A stretch of DNA of 16,472 nucleotides from an uncultured Sphingobacteriaceae bacterium. GTDB taxonomy: Bacteria > Bacteroidota > Bacteroidia > Sphingobacteriales > Sphingobacteriaceae. Position 1 is the first letter of the stretch. Each line of letters begins with the position of its first letter. Positions 6,747-15,230 of the stretch are shown one piece after another. Under the pieces are notes generated by a model. The model was not told where the DNA came from. It worked only from the letters and a program-made list of their open reading frames with translations, and made no database searches. Both the position numbers and the translations under genes were made by a program. Where the stretch lies: positions 1-16,472 of the forward strand of contig CAMPKC010000075.1 of the NCBI GenBank assembly GCA_946887045.1. The letters are read 5' to 3'.

Positions 6747-8186
6747 ATGAAGGACATCGAGAACACCGACGCAACGACAGTGCAGACTATCACTAACTCA
6801 AAAACCTCTGTTTGGCAAGAATTAAAGAATGCCATCCGGGGCACTGAGGCAGATTACACTTCAATTCCCATGAAAAAGGCCATTTTCCTGTTGGCCGTAC
6901 CCATGATATTGGAGCTTGTAATGGAATCAACTTTTGCTGTAGTGGATATCTATTTTGTCGGCAAACTTGGAGCCTCGGCGGTAGCTACGGTAGGTCTTAC
7001 CGAAACATATTTGTTCCTGCTGTATTCCATTGCCATGGGATTGGCAATGGCTGTGACGGCTATCATTGCCCGCAGAATTGGCGAAAAAAATAAAGAAGAT
7101 GCAGGTTCGTCAGCAATACAGTCCATATTTTTAGCGCTGCTTGCATCGATACCGTTTGCTTTCGCCGGAATCTTCTTCGCCAAAGACCTGCTGGGCTTAA
7201 TGGGAGCTGATCAATGGTCAATAGATCACGGCTATCGTTATACACAATGGATGCTGGGCGGAAACGTAGTGATAATGCTTTTATTCGTTATTAATGCCGT
7301 CTTTCGCGGAGCGGGCGACGCGGCCATAGCCATGCGAATTCTCTGGATCGCTAACGGAATAAATATCGTTCTGGATCCCTTACTTATTTTTGGCTGGGGA
7401 CCAATTCCCGCGCTCGGAATAGAAGGAGCGGCCATCGCGACCAATATTGGCAGGGGAGCAGGAGTATTGACGCAGCTGTACCTGTTGTTTAAAGGAGGCA
7501 AACACATTCAGGCAAAAATGTCGCAGCTTTATTGGGATGCAAAGGGTATGCTTCATATTCTTCGAACCTCGCTGGGCGGTATCGGACAGATGATTGTCGC
7601 CATGACCTCCTGGATTTTTCTAATGCGTATTCTCGCCGAAGTAGGCAGCGAAGCAGTTGCCGGTTCTACCATCGCCATACGCATTATGATGTTTACCATG
7701 ATGCCCGCCTGGGGACTCTCGAACGCGGCGGCAACACTGGTCGGGCAAAATCTTGGTGCAGGCAATCCGGATCGCGCCGAATCCGCTGTTTGGAAAACAG
7801 GTACTTATAATATGGTATTTCTTGTTGGTGTTTCGATAGTCTATTTTTTCTTCAATCAAAACCTGATGCGCATTTTTACAGATGATGCGAGGGTTATAGC
7901 CATTGGTGCAGAATGGTTGCGTATTCTCTCTTTTTCTTATTTTGTTTACGGCTGGTGGATGGTTTCAACATCGGCATTTAACGGAGCAGGCGATACTCAA
8001 ACTCCGACTAAGATCAATCTCGTATTCTTCTGGCTCATACAAATTCCCTTATCGTATTACCTGGCTATTACACTTGGCTGGCAGCAGACGGGGGTTTTCT
8101 GGGGCGTGTTTTTTTCTGAAACGTCGGTGGGCTTGTTTACGCTATGGCTCTTTTACCGGGGTAGCTGGAAAACGGTAAAAGTGTAG
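6747..8186 (+). CDS. MATE family multidrug/metabolite efflux transporter
   Basis: This 479-residue inner membrane protein has the MATE layout: two MatE halves of about six helices each (about residues 42-240 and 260-470), preceded by a 40-residue hydrophilic cytoplasmic segment. The first half opens with the family pattern KKAIFLLAVPMILELVMEST, then VVDIYFVGKLGASAVATVGL (66-85), and has AVFRGAGDAAIAMR (183-196). The second half repeats it with NAAATLVGQNLGAGNPDRAE and FNGAGDTQTPTKINL. MATE pumps export cationic drugs or metabolites in exchange for sodium or protons. The substrate cannot be deduced, and both NorM-like and DinF-like assignments remain open. The ATG lacks a clear Shine-Dalgarno sequence, which is normal for this phylum. 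The gene has no close co-directional partner (223 bases to the DUF1456 gene upstream) and faces the convergent GyrI-like gene 164 bases downstream. Confidence 0.95.
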   Translation: MKDIENTDATTVQTITNSKTSVWQELKNAIRGTEADYTSIPMKKAIFLLAVPMILELVMESTFAVVDIYFVGKLGASAVATVGLTETYLFLLYSIAMGLAMAVTAIIARRIGEKNKEDAGSSAIQSIFLALLASIPFAFAGIFFAKDLLGLMGADQWSIDHGYRYTQWMLGGNVVIMLLFVINAVFRGAGDAAIAMRILWIANGINIVLDPLLIFGWGPIPALGIEGAAIATNIGRGAGVLTQLYLLFKGGKHIQAKMSQLYWDAKGMLHILRTSLGGIGQMIVAMTSWIFLMRILAEVGSEAVAGSTIAIRIMMFTMMPAWGLSNAAATLVGQNLGAGNPDRAESAVWKTGTYNMVFLVGVSIVYFFFNQNLMRIFTDDARVIAIGAEWLRILSFSYFVYGWWMVSTSAFNGAGDTQTPTKINLVFFWLIQIPLSYYLAITLGWQQTGVFWGVFFSETSVGLFTLWLFYRGSWKTVKV

Positions 8187-8350
8187 GAACGGATTTTTTG
8201 TAAATTATAACTTGTTGGATTTTTGATGGTTAATTATGTTTGGTTAAGTTAATAGTATATTAAAAAAAGTTGAAGAGCGTGTGCATTCACTGCAATTTTA
8301 ATCTGTATTAAGTCCAAAGGATAGACCTCTTGAAACGGTTTTTTTTATTA

Positions 8351-8758
8351 TCAGGCCTTTAACTTAACCATGCACTTCACTTCCTTATCCGACAGATACC
8401 ATTCTATACAATATCCGTTCGGGGCTATGTCGGGCTGCGAAGTCAGTTCATTGAAGGCTTCTCCAATCGCAGGGATGTTTTGCATATAATCCTTTATAAC
8501 AATACAGATGTATTCACCGGCGCCGATATTAAATTCGTCCAAACCGTGCTGCTTTAATTCTCCGACTATAAGTTCTTCCGCAGCTGCCTTGTAAGCGATT
8601 TTACCGTCTTCGGGGCGTGATATACCGAAATACCTTCTGTTTTGAGAATAAGGAACCATGCCATGTAATTTTTGGTGTGCCTCTAAAACACCTTCCGGGA
8701 AGGATTTTGCGGGTACGCAAAACACCTTTATGTTCTCATCCAGAGTAAAACGTTCCAT
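8351..8758 (-). CDS. Stand-alone GyrI-like effector-binding protein
   Basis: This 135-residue soluble protein has no signal peptide and no DNA-binding helix-turn-helix. Features such as VFCVPAKSFPEGVLEAHQKLH (11-31), YFGISRPEDGKIAYKAA (43-59), IGAGEYICIVIKDY (77-90) and the terminal NGYCIEWYLSDKEVKCMVKL fit the GyrI-like or AraC-type effector-binding fold, in which a tandem alpha-beta sandwich binds small hydrophobic ligands. Such stand-alone domains in Bacteroidota are often annotated as transcription regulators, but without a helix-turn-helix it cannot bind DNA in the usual way. The ligand is unknown. It follows the EamA transporter by 117 bases in the same direction, so co-transcription is possible but not shown. 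The fold call rests on pattern resemblance, so I hold it moderately. Confidence 0.6.
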   Translation of the reverse strand: MERFTLDENIKVFCVPAKSFPEGVLEAHQKLHGMVPYSQNRRYFGISRPEDGKIAYKAAAEELIVGELKQHGLDEFNIGAGEYICIVIKDYMQNIPAIGEAFNELTSQPDIAPNGYCIEWYLSDKEVKCMVKLKA

Positions 8759-8875
8759 TGTAAATTAGTTTATATCCCTAAATTAAAATGATTTAAACGA
8801 ACTTGTCAGGTTAATAGCGACAATTTTAGGGCAAAATACGACCTGATCGGATTGTTTGGGAGAGACAATAGAAAC

Positions 8876-9832
8876 TCAAACCCTGGCGCTGAGTTCTGCT
8901 TCCTTCGCAGGTTCTTTTTTCTCTTTCTTCACGCTTAACAGTAATACACCTGCTACCACTAGTACAGTTCCTATTATCTGTGCCGCAAAAATCTCTTCAC
9001 CTAAAAAGTAGTGTGCCTGCACAATTGTTGATACGGGGCCTATGCTGGAAATGATTGCCACGTTATTTGAACCAATCCGTTTTAATGCGTTCGACAGCAT
9101 AAATGTTGGAATTACGGTAGCTACAATTGCCAAAAGCACACCATACCATAACAGATCCTCGCTTTGCAGAAGGACATTGAATTCGCCCTGCAATAAGAAA
9201 TGTAAGAATATCCCGGCTGTGGCCGAAAGCATAGCATAAGCTGTAAATTTGGCGGCTCCGATCTGTGGAATCAGTCGGCCACTACCCACAATGTAAATAG
9301 AGTAGGTGATAGCGCAAAGAACGATTAGCAAACTACCCACGAAAAAGTTGGGATTAGTAGTATCGATAGTTAACTCTCCGAAGTAAGCTAATGCGATGCC
9401 GGTATAAGTTAGAAGCAGAGCGATTTTCTGGTTCCTGTTAATTTGTTGTTTGTAAACAATCGCATTGATGAGCACCACAAAAGTCGGATACAAAAATAAT
9501 ATCAACCGCTCGAGACCGGCCGAAATGTACTGAAGGCCAATGAAGTCGAACAAGCTGCTGAGATAATATCCAAACAAACCTAAAAGAACAATATACAACC
9601 ATTGCTTGCCCGACATCCTCACATTGCCTTCTTTATTGCTGATCAAGAATGCGGCGATCAGGTAAAAAGGCAGGGAAAATACCATACGCAGCGTAAGTAA
9701 AGAAAGAGCATCCACTTTTATTTCAGCAAAGGCAAGTTTTACCATGATGGCCTTAGTTGAAAACAAAATCGCACCTATCAAAGCAATGCTAAATCCTATA
9801 AGTGTTAAGGGCTGTTTTGTTTTTTTCATCAT
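8876..9832 (-). CDS. DMT superfamily EamA transporter
   Basis: This is a 318-residue inner membrane protein with two EamA domains of five helices each. The first (about residues 8-145) has the characteristic GAILFSTKAIMVKLAFAEIKVDALSLLTLRM opening, and LEYIS-like LQYISAGLERLILFLYPTFVVLINAI near its end. The second (about 155-300) ends with AIISSIGPVSTIVQAHYFLGEEIFAAQIIGTVLVVAGVLLL, the typical EamA finish. Family members move amino acids, nucleobases or other metabolites, usually outward; the substrate cannot be read. The open frame begins at a TTG (9853), but the adjacent ATG codons at 9832 and 9829 are more plausible starts because the residues before them (MRPARFI) are out of character for the family. 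The C-terminal tail is Lys/Glu-rich and cytoplasmic. Confidence 0.93.
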   Translation of the reverse strand: MMKKTKQPLTLIGFSIALIGAILFSTKAIMVKLAFAEIKVDALSLLTLRMVFSLPFYLIAAFLISNKEGNVRMSGKQWLYIVLLGLFGYYLSSLFDFIGLQYISAGLERLILFLYPTFVVLINAIVYKQQINRNQKIALLLTYTGIALAYFGELTIDTTNPNFFVGSLLIVLCAITYSIYIVGSGRLIPQIGAAKFTAYAMLSATAGIFLHFLLQGEFNVLLQSEDLLWYGVLLAIVATVIPTFMLSNALKRIGSNNVAIISSIGPVSTIVQAHYFLGEEIFAAQIIGTVLVVAGVLLLSVKKEKKEPAKEAELSARV

Positions 9833-10034
9833 GATAAATCGTGCCGGGCGCAAATTTGAAGTTTTTTTGCTGATTTGATGGGATAATTTTTGAAGGCAGC
9901 CTGCATTTTCGGCGAGTAAGGACAGGTTGTTACTTTCTAATTAAAAAATACACATCTCAAGTTATTTTTCACTATTTTTTTATATAATTGATTTCTGTAA
10001 CCGTAAAAAATATTACTACCTAAACGTTGCCAAA

Positions 10035-11309
10035 ATGCCTTCTTTCACTGATTTAACTCTTCTCAGAATAAAATTTCCGTTTCAGTTTTTTGTATTTATG
10101 CTTCTATCAATCCAGGCCTTCAGTCAGGCGGGTAAAGTTGACAGCAGCGATATGGTCACCTTGCGAATTGATCCGCAAAACGCACGAGGCGCCAATGTGT
10201 CTCAGGTTTTTGATGAGGTGAATTTTATACCACTCGAAACAACCAAAGAAAGTTTGTTTGGAAGTATTTACGACTTACGGATTGTGAAAAGCCAGTTTAT
10301 CCTTTTTGATTCCGATACCAGAGCTGTTTTAATATTTGCGAAAGATGGAAAGTTTAAAGGAAAGATAGACGCAAGTAAGATTCCTAAGGACGATGCTGAT
10401 AAGAGCAAAACGGAGCTGTATGGATACCGGATCGTAGAGGAAAATAAGGATAGCGTAATTGCTATTTACTCAAGTAAATATTATTACTATTTCGACTTGA
10501 ATGGCAAGCAGATTAAAAAGGTGCTGCATAAAGATGCCGGTTTCAACCGGGATTTCAATCTTGCTGATAAAGAGACAACGGTAAGGCCATTTTACATAGA
10601 GAAGAAAGGGAAGGACAGCACACATTACGAGGTTGGAATACTTAAGAAGAAAGATTCTGTAGGTTATTTTCCTTTTTCGATAAAACGTTACGAAACCGAC
10701 GAGATTTGGGGAGGCACCAAACTTTATGACTACGGAATACCAAATGAGATGTTGTTTATCAATATTTACAGCTACAATCTCTATAGAATTACGCCATCCA
10801 AACTATCATTAGCCTACCGCATCATCTTCCCGGCAAATAACTCACTGCCCAACGACTTTATGCAGAACCCTATCTACATTAAAAAGCGTGGCGAATATTT
10901 CAGGAACAACCCGAAAGTGTTTTATACCATGAACAACGCCTACCCGGTTGGAGATAACCTTTACTTACAAATGCGCAGCTGGGGTTTTGATAAAGAATTG
11001 AAGAAGTCGATTATTTATAATTTGAAAACTTCTGAGATCACCTCGCTGCAAGATTTGTCACCAGATAGCCTTTCATCTTTTTTACCGGTAACCGATGCCG
11101 GAGCATTTTACGATTTTGCAAACAAAGGATTCCTCCTATACAAAGACGATTATTTCTACACCTGCTATTCATCGCTCGCTATGTTTAGTTTTAAAGAACA
11201 ATTAGGTGATAAGAATAAAGTGTTCAGCCCTCAGATGCAGGAGTACTTCAAAACACAGGACCGGAAAAGTAATCCGGTGATCATCCAACTGAAACCTAAA
11301 AAACACTAA
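10035..11309 (+). CDS. Secreted six-bladed beta-propeller-like protein
   Basis: This 424-residue protein has an N-terminal signal peptide (hydrophobic core about residues 16-28, ending AFSQ-A) without a lipobox. The mature start has the pattern VFDEVNFIPLETTKESLFGSIYDLRIVKSQFILFD, characteristic of the Bacteroidota 6-bladed beta-propeller family (PF17170), followed by short strands such as RAVLIFAKDGKFKGKID and YYYYFDLNGKQIKKV that fit blades. The downstream blades are less regular, so I am surer of the first part than of the count. Members are exported, mostly of unknown ligand, and are commonly encoded with outer membrane barrels. Here the stop is 11 bases before the ATG of a large barrel gene, indicating one operon. 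There is no convincing promoter box in the 181 bases upstream. Confidence 0.75.
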   Translation: MPSFTDLTLLRIKFPFQFFVFMLLSIQAFSQAGKVDSSDMVTLRIDPQNARGANVSQVFDEVNFIPLETTKESLFGSIYDLRIVKSQFILFDSDTRAVLIFAKDGKFKGKIDASKIPKDDADKSKTELYGYRIVEENKDSVIAIYSSKYYYYFDLNGKQIKKVLHKDAGFNRDFNLADKETTVRPFYIEKKGKDSTHYEVGILKKKDSVGYFPFSIKRYETDEIWGGTKLYDYGIPNEMLFINIYSYNLYRITPSKLSLAYRIIFPANNSLPNDFMQNPIYIKKRGEYFRNNPKVFYTMNNAYPVGDNLYLQMRSWGFDKELKKSIIYNLKTSEITSLQDLSPDSLSSFLPVTDAGAFYDFANKGFLLYKDDYFYTCYSSLAMFSFKEQLGDKNKVFSPQMQEYFKTQDRKSNPVIIQLKPKKH

Positions 11310-11320
11310 ACCATCACCTA

Positions 11321-14149
11321 ATGCAAAAACTTCTGCAACTGATTACAGTAATAAGCTTTACTGTATGTTTTTATAATGTTCATGCTCAGCAAGCAAATCC
11401 AAATAACATAGGTTCTGTTAAGGGCCTGCTGCAAGATACTCTACATAAATACACGGTAAAATCGGCGACGGTATCGGTTTACAGGTCGGACAGTACTTTG
11501 TTAAATTATCAGCTAAGCAACAATTATGGCGAATTCAGCTTTAGAAATCTACCCCTCAACAATAAATATTATATCGAGGTGAGCCATGTTAGCTACCACT
11601 TGTTCAGGAAGGGCTTTACACTTACAGGCACGGAAAAAGCCATCGATTTAAAAACCCTGATTTTAATCCCAAAGGAGGTTGAACTTAATGAGGTCGAGAT
11701 TAGAGTACCTCCGATACAGCTGAACGGCGACACTTTAGAATTTAATGCTGCCGCGTTCAAATTAGACAGCAATGCTGTAGTTGAGGATTTGCTAAGAAAG
11801 ATACCTAATGTTACCCTTTGGGGCGATGGGCAGATCACCGTGAACGGGAGAGAAGTTAAAAGCCTTTTGGTAAACGGAAAGGAATTTTTTGGCGGAGATT
11901 TCAAGATGGCGCTCCAGAACATTTCTAAAAACGCCTTGCAAAAAGTGCAGGTGTATAACACTCAAAAGGATGAAACTAACCCATTAGACAGTACGCTGAC
12001 CGTAAACCTTAAGCTAAAGAAAGGGAAGGATACAGGCTATTTCGGAAAAGTTGGTGGTGGTTACGGCACAACCGAACGCTTTGAGGCCGACGGGAACATC
12101 AATTTTTTTGGTCCTAAACTGCAACTGGGCATCATCGCAGCAGGCAATAACGTCAATAAAATTGCGGGTAGTACGAGGGACTTAACAGCGAACAGCACGT
12201 TTAAAGGTTCGGGTGTAAACGTAGAGTATCAACCGGATTTTAGGGCAACAGGAATAAATCGCACAAACACCGGAGGTGCAACCTTCAGCTATAATTTTAT
12301 AGAAAAACCTACTTACGACAAGAAAAGTGCACTTACGGCAAACTATTTTGTACAAAACCGAAACAACGACGTTATATCAAACAGTCAGACAACAACAACA
12401 ATTGGTGCAGAAACAAGGATATACGACAATACCTCAAGTAACAACAGCAGCCTGAGCAACAATCACAATCTAGACAGCAGGTTTGAGTATGCCAAGCTGA
12501 ATAAGCGCCTAAGCATTAGCCAAAATCTCTCGGTAAACTCGGGCGAAAGCAATAACAGGTCCTTACGTAATGCCTTGAACCAGCAAAACGACACTACCAG
12601 CACCAACAATACTGTAGGGCAGAATAGGTACAACAATACAAGCTTTCGGCTAAACGCTGACTACAGCTATAACAACTACATGAGGTATAAGCAAAAGATC
12701 AAAAGCGTTATTTTGAGATATAACCTTACAGTAGACGAAACCGATAATGAGAGAACAGACCTGACCAAATTCAGATCTTTTATTAATGCTTCCTCTAATC
12801 GTGATTTTAACAGAAGGTATGATAATAATGGCAGCAATATAAATCAGCAGCTGTTTGTGGAATTACCGGGTTTAAAAAGATTGTTCTTTGGGGATAAACG
12901 TCTGGCAGGTATTGAGTTCAACTTTAGTAATGAGTTTGGTTTAGCAAACTCCAATAATGACAGTCAGGTTGCCGATTTTGATAATCTAACCAGTAATTAC
13001 CAGAACAACGCCTATCTGAGCAACAACCTGAGAACAAACTTAATAACCGAAACGCCTTCTTTAACATTCACCCGAAGGTTTGGTAAGCGCCTTAGCAACA
13101 GATTCGACAAAAACTATGAATTTAGAATTTCCGCAAAACAGAAATTTAGTTTACAGGATAACCGGTCGGATAAATCGTTTCAAAACATCAGTAGAGGCTA
13201 CAGCAACTTTATACCTGCAGCATTAATTAGCTACTACCGCTACCAGTATGGCGAATACAGCAATTCTGTTTCCCTCAATTTCGCGACGGACGTGCGCATT
13301 CCATCAGTAAATCAATTAGCACCTTTAACTGATAGTGCGAATGTTTACAGGTTGCAAAGAGGAAATATCAATTTAAGAGAGGCGAAAAGCAGGGATATAC
13401 GATTGAGCTTTAACCACACAGACCAGAGAAGTAAAAACACGTTGAACTATTACGTCTATGCCACTCTTAATTTTACCGAGGATGCTTTTGCCGATAGTAT
13501 ATTTATCGATAATCAGAACCGGCGCACCATTTATTTAGCCAATGCAGATGGCTATAAATCGGCAAGGCTTAGCGGTGATATTAAAAAAGCATTGAAGTTT
13601 AAAACCAGCGCCTTGCAAACCAATTTAGGTGGTTCGGTGTCGTTCAGTAAAAGTCCGGGGTACCTAAATGATGCTTTTGCCTTTTCTAATAATCTCAATA
13701 CGGATACCTACCTGAGTTTCAACTATACCTATAAAGATAAACTTTCTGTAGAAACCCGAGAGAACCTTGGATTTTACCGCAGCCGGCAAAATGCATTTAA
13801 CACCAGTTATAGCGGAACAAACATCAGTTCGGCACTGAGCGGCAGTTATAACCTAACAAAGAAGTTTACGCTGAATAGTAATATCAGTCTCAATAGCAAC
13901 CGCACCTCTGCCAGCAAATCCATAAATTACAATATTTGGAATGCAAGTGCTGTTTATCGATTGCTAAAGGGTAATAATGCCGAGTTTAAGTTTACCGCTC
14001 TGGATCTGCTGCGCCAGAATAATAGCATTATAAATACCGGCAGTGCAAACAGTTTCACATTTGCCACTCGAAATGTTTTGCAGCAATACTTCATGACTAC
14101 TTTTTCATATTATCCGCGCCAGTTTGGTAAGAATGGGGTGAAGAAATAA
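11321..14149 (+). CDS. Outer membrane beta-barrel protein with carboxypeptidase-like and plug domains
   Basis: This is a 942-residue outer membrane protein. A signal peptide (residues 1-22, cleaved after HAQ or HA-Q) is followed by a carboxypeptidase-regulatory-like beta domain (about 30-115: GSVKGLLQD, then NNYGEFSFRNLPLN, YYIEVSHVSYH). Next is a plug-like region (about 125-235) with VVEDLLRKIPNVTLWGDG and QITVNGREVKSLLVNGKEFF, then a long Asn/Ser-rich barrel with alternating strands to the C-terminus (YFMTTFSYYPRQFG). This order is that of the PF14905 outer membrane barrel family, relatives of TonB-dependent receptors. I cannot see a TonB box, so energy coupling is uncertain. The gene begins 11 bases after the propeller gene, and the two probably act as a pair at the cell surface. 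The ligand is unknown. A 12-bp hairpin follows the stop by 13 bases. Confidence 0.9.
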   Translation: MQKLLQLITVISFTVCFYNVHAQQANPNNIGSVKGLLQDTLHKYTVKSATVSVYRSDSTLLNYQLSNNYGEFSFRNLPLNNKYYIEVSHVSYHLFRKGFTLTGTEKAIDLKTLILIPKEVELNEVEIRVPPIQLNGDTLEFNAAAFKLDSNAVVEDLLRKIPNVTLWGDGQITVNGREVKSLLVNGKEFFGGDFKMALQNISKNALQKVQVYNTQKDETNPLDSTLTVNLKLKKGKDTGYFGKVGGGYGTTERFEADGNINFFGPKLQLGIIAAGNNVNKIAGSTRDLTANSTFKGSGVNVEYQPDFRATGINRTNTGGATFSYNFIEKPTYDKKSALTANYFVQNRNNDVISNSQTTTTIGAETRIYDNTSSNNSSLSNNHNLDSRFEYAKLNKRLSISQNLSVNSGESNNRSLRNALNQQNDTTSTNNTVGQNRYNNTSFRLNADYSYNNYMRYKQKIKSVILRYNLTVDETDNERTDLTKFRSFINASSNRDFNRRYDNNGSNINQQLFVELPGLKRLFFGDKRLAGIEFNFSNEFGLANSNNDSQVADFDNLTSNYQNNAYLSNNLRTNLITETPSLTFTRRFGKRLSNRFDKNYEFRISAKQKFSLQDNRSDKSFQNISRGYSNFIPAALISYYRYQYGEYSNSVSLNFATDVRIPSVNQLAPLTDSANVYRLQRGNINLREAKSRDIRLSFNHTDQRSKNTLNYYVYATLNFTEDAFADSIFIDNQNRRTIYLANADGYKSARLSGDIKKALKFKTSALQTNLGGSVSFSKSPGYLNDAFAFSNNLNTDTYLSFNYTYKDKLSVETRENLGFYRSRQNAFNTSYSGTNISSALSGSYNLTKKFTLNSNISLNSNRTSASKSINYNIWNASAVYRLLKGNNAEFKFTALDLLRQNNSIINTGSANSFTFATRNVLQQYFMTTFSYYPRQFGKNGVKK

Positions 14150-14162
14150 AAGGCGATTTCTC

Positions 14163-14190
14163 GCTCTTCGGAATTTATATTCCGAAGAGC
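14163..14190 (+). terminator. Perfect 12-bp hairpin after the barrel gene, no T run
   Basis: GCTCTTCGGAAT (14163-14174) pairs perfectly with ATTCCGAAGAGC (14179-14190) around a 4-base loop, 13 bases after the barrel stop. No T run follows on either strand, so it is not a textbook intrinsic terminator. It may still protect the 3' end or act as a bidirectional stop between convergent genes. Confidence 0.5.
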
Positions 14191-14205
14191 AGTTGTTCCG
14201 CTCAT

Positions 14206-14293
14206 GGCCGCGGAGAGGCCTAGTAACTTTTGTCTTGAAACAAAAGTCACCAAAAATTCAAGAACAGAAAAATGCTCGGCCGCTTTTCTGTTC
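14206..14293. repeat. Palindromic intergenic repeat, copy 1
   Basis: This intergenic element opens with GGCC ... GGCC (14206-14220) and TAGT. Its hairpin is ACTTTTGT (14226-14233) with ACAAAAGT (14240-14247) around CTTGAA, extended by two more pairs past an A-C mismatch. The phrase CACCAAAAATTCAAG follows, and then a second hairpin GAACAGAAAA (14262-14271) with TTTTCTGTTC (14284-14293). The first part recurs at 16420-16472. I have a general impression that such GTCTTGA-centred palindromes are common between genes in Sphingobacteriaceae genomes; this is memory, not a search. Confidence 0.7.
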
Positions 14294-14366
14294 AGGCCAA
14301 CGCTCGTGCTTCGGTTTCTGACGTAAGTTTGTAACGTTTTCTGTTTTTGGTTGAGATAGCAGCTGG

Positions 14367-14386
14367 ATTTTGTCCTTAGACAAGAT
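14367..14386. other. Short hairpin downstream of the SIMPL gene
   Basis: ATTTTGTC (14367-14374) pairs with GACAAGAT (14379-14386) around CTTA, eight pairs including one T-G wobble, about 44 bases after the minus-strand SIMPL stop. It lacks a T run. Its TTTTGTC core recalls the palindromic repeat nearby, so it could be a decayed copy or a weak terminator. Confidence 0.3.
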
Positions 14387-14429
14387 TTGACTTGTATGCT
14401 TTTGGTGCTACTGCTTTTAATCGTGGAAA

Positions 14430-15134
14430 TTATTCCAACTCAAAAACCGCTCTTATCCTGTAACTTAACTTCGTCGTTTTGAAGTCGATTGCTGGCATTG
14501 ATGCGGATTGTTCGGTCATCATTCCGTCGTTCATTACTGAGCCGGTCCTGGCGGGAGGATAGGTATTGTTTCCGTGTTCGATCTCGTTAATTTCAAGGGC
14601 TCCTCCAACTTCATCACCAAGTGCAGCCGCTAAATAGGATGCTTTATCTTTTGCGGCCTTCAGCGCTTTTATTTTAAGATCCTGTTTAACAGCTTCAAGG
14701 TTTGAATAATCGTAACCTTCGATATTGGTGTATTCTATCGCTCTTGCATCCACTGCATTAATTATCTGGTTGAATTTATTCAGGTCGGATACTTTTAAAC
14801 GATATTGCTTTCTTGCCATAAAAGCAAGATTCTTTCTTTTTTCATAAGCATAATTAAAGCTCGAGACATTATTAATGGTGAAGTTTTCTTTTGGAATGCC
14901 CGCTTTTGCAGCAGCCCTCTGAAGACTCGCCTCAAGATCCTCTATGCTTACCTTCTTTTTGGAAGCATTATCAATATATTCTTTCAGAGATATCCCAACG
15001 TAGATTATGTCTGGTGTAACTTCCGTTTCCGCCGATCCTAAAACTTCAATTTTGTGCCGGGTGTCGACATTTTGTGTACATCCCTGTAAAAAAACCGTGC
15101 CTGCAACCGCAGCAATAAATACTAATCCTTTCAT
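14430..15134 (-). CDS. SIMPL domain (DUF541) lipoprotein
   Basis: This 234-residue exported lipoprotein has a short signal peptide with lipobox LQGC, so Cys19 would be lipidated. There is no acidic surface-export signal (SDDD-like) after Cys19, which suggests the periplasmic face of the outer or inner membrane. The rest is a SIMPL/DUF541 domain: IEVLGSAETEVTPDIIYVGISLKEY near the start, then a central helical part (KKVSIEDLEASLQRAAAKAGI), NFTINNVSSFNYAYEKRK, FMARKQYRLKVSDLNKFNQIINAV, and a closing FKTTKLSYRIRAVFELE. SIMPL proteins form oligomeric rings in the cases studied and have been linked to oxidative stress; the function here is not known. Its length is normal. It stands 96 bases from the upstream LLM gene in the same direction, so co-transcription is possible. 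It converges on the barrel gene. Confidence 0.9.
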   Translation of the reverse strand: MKGLVFIAAVAGTVFLQGCTQNVDTRHKIEVLGSAETEVTPDIIYVGISLKEYIDNASKKKVSIEDLEASLQRAAAKAGIPKENFTINNVSSFNYAYEKRKNLAFMARKQYRLKVSDLNKFNQIINAVDARAIEYTNIEGYDYSNLEAVKQDLKIKALKAAKDKASYLAAALGDEVGGALEINEIEHGNNTYPPARTGSVMNDGMMTEQSASMPAIDFKTTKLSYRIRAVFELE

Positions 15135-15230
15135 GCTCTGAGCCTATGTGTTTAACTAAGATGCAGAAGCCGCAGGTTTTCCATAAGGAGGGGCAAAGGA
15201 GAATGTCGGCAAAAGCGTAAATGCTATACT

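Noticed and set aside
7238..7859. Several open frames of 70-92 codons overlapping the MATE gene on both strands
   Set aside because: The MATE frame is complete with both halves and family motifs, and the others have no recognisable domains or starts.
9833..9853. TTG start adding MRPARFI to the EamA protein
   Set aside because: Two consecutive ATG codons follow directly and give the short charged N-terminus usual in the family.
12361..12660. Asn/Ser-rich low-complexity stretch in the barrel gene, considered as a repeat or frameshifted region
   Set aside because: The frame stays open and the composition is typical of extracellular loops and strands in this barrel family; no tandem DNA repeat is present.
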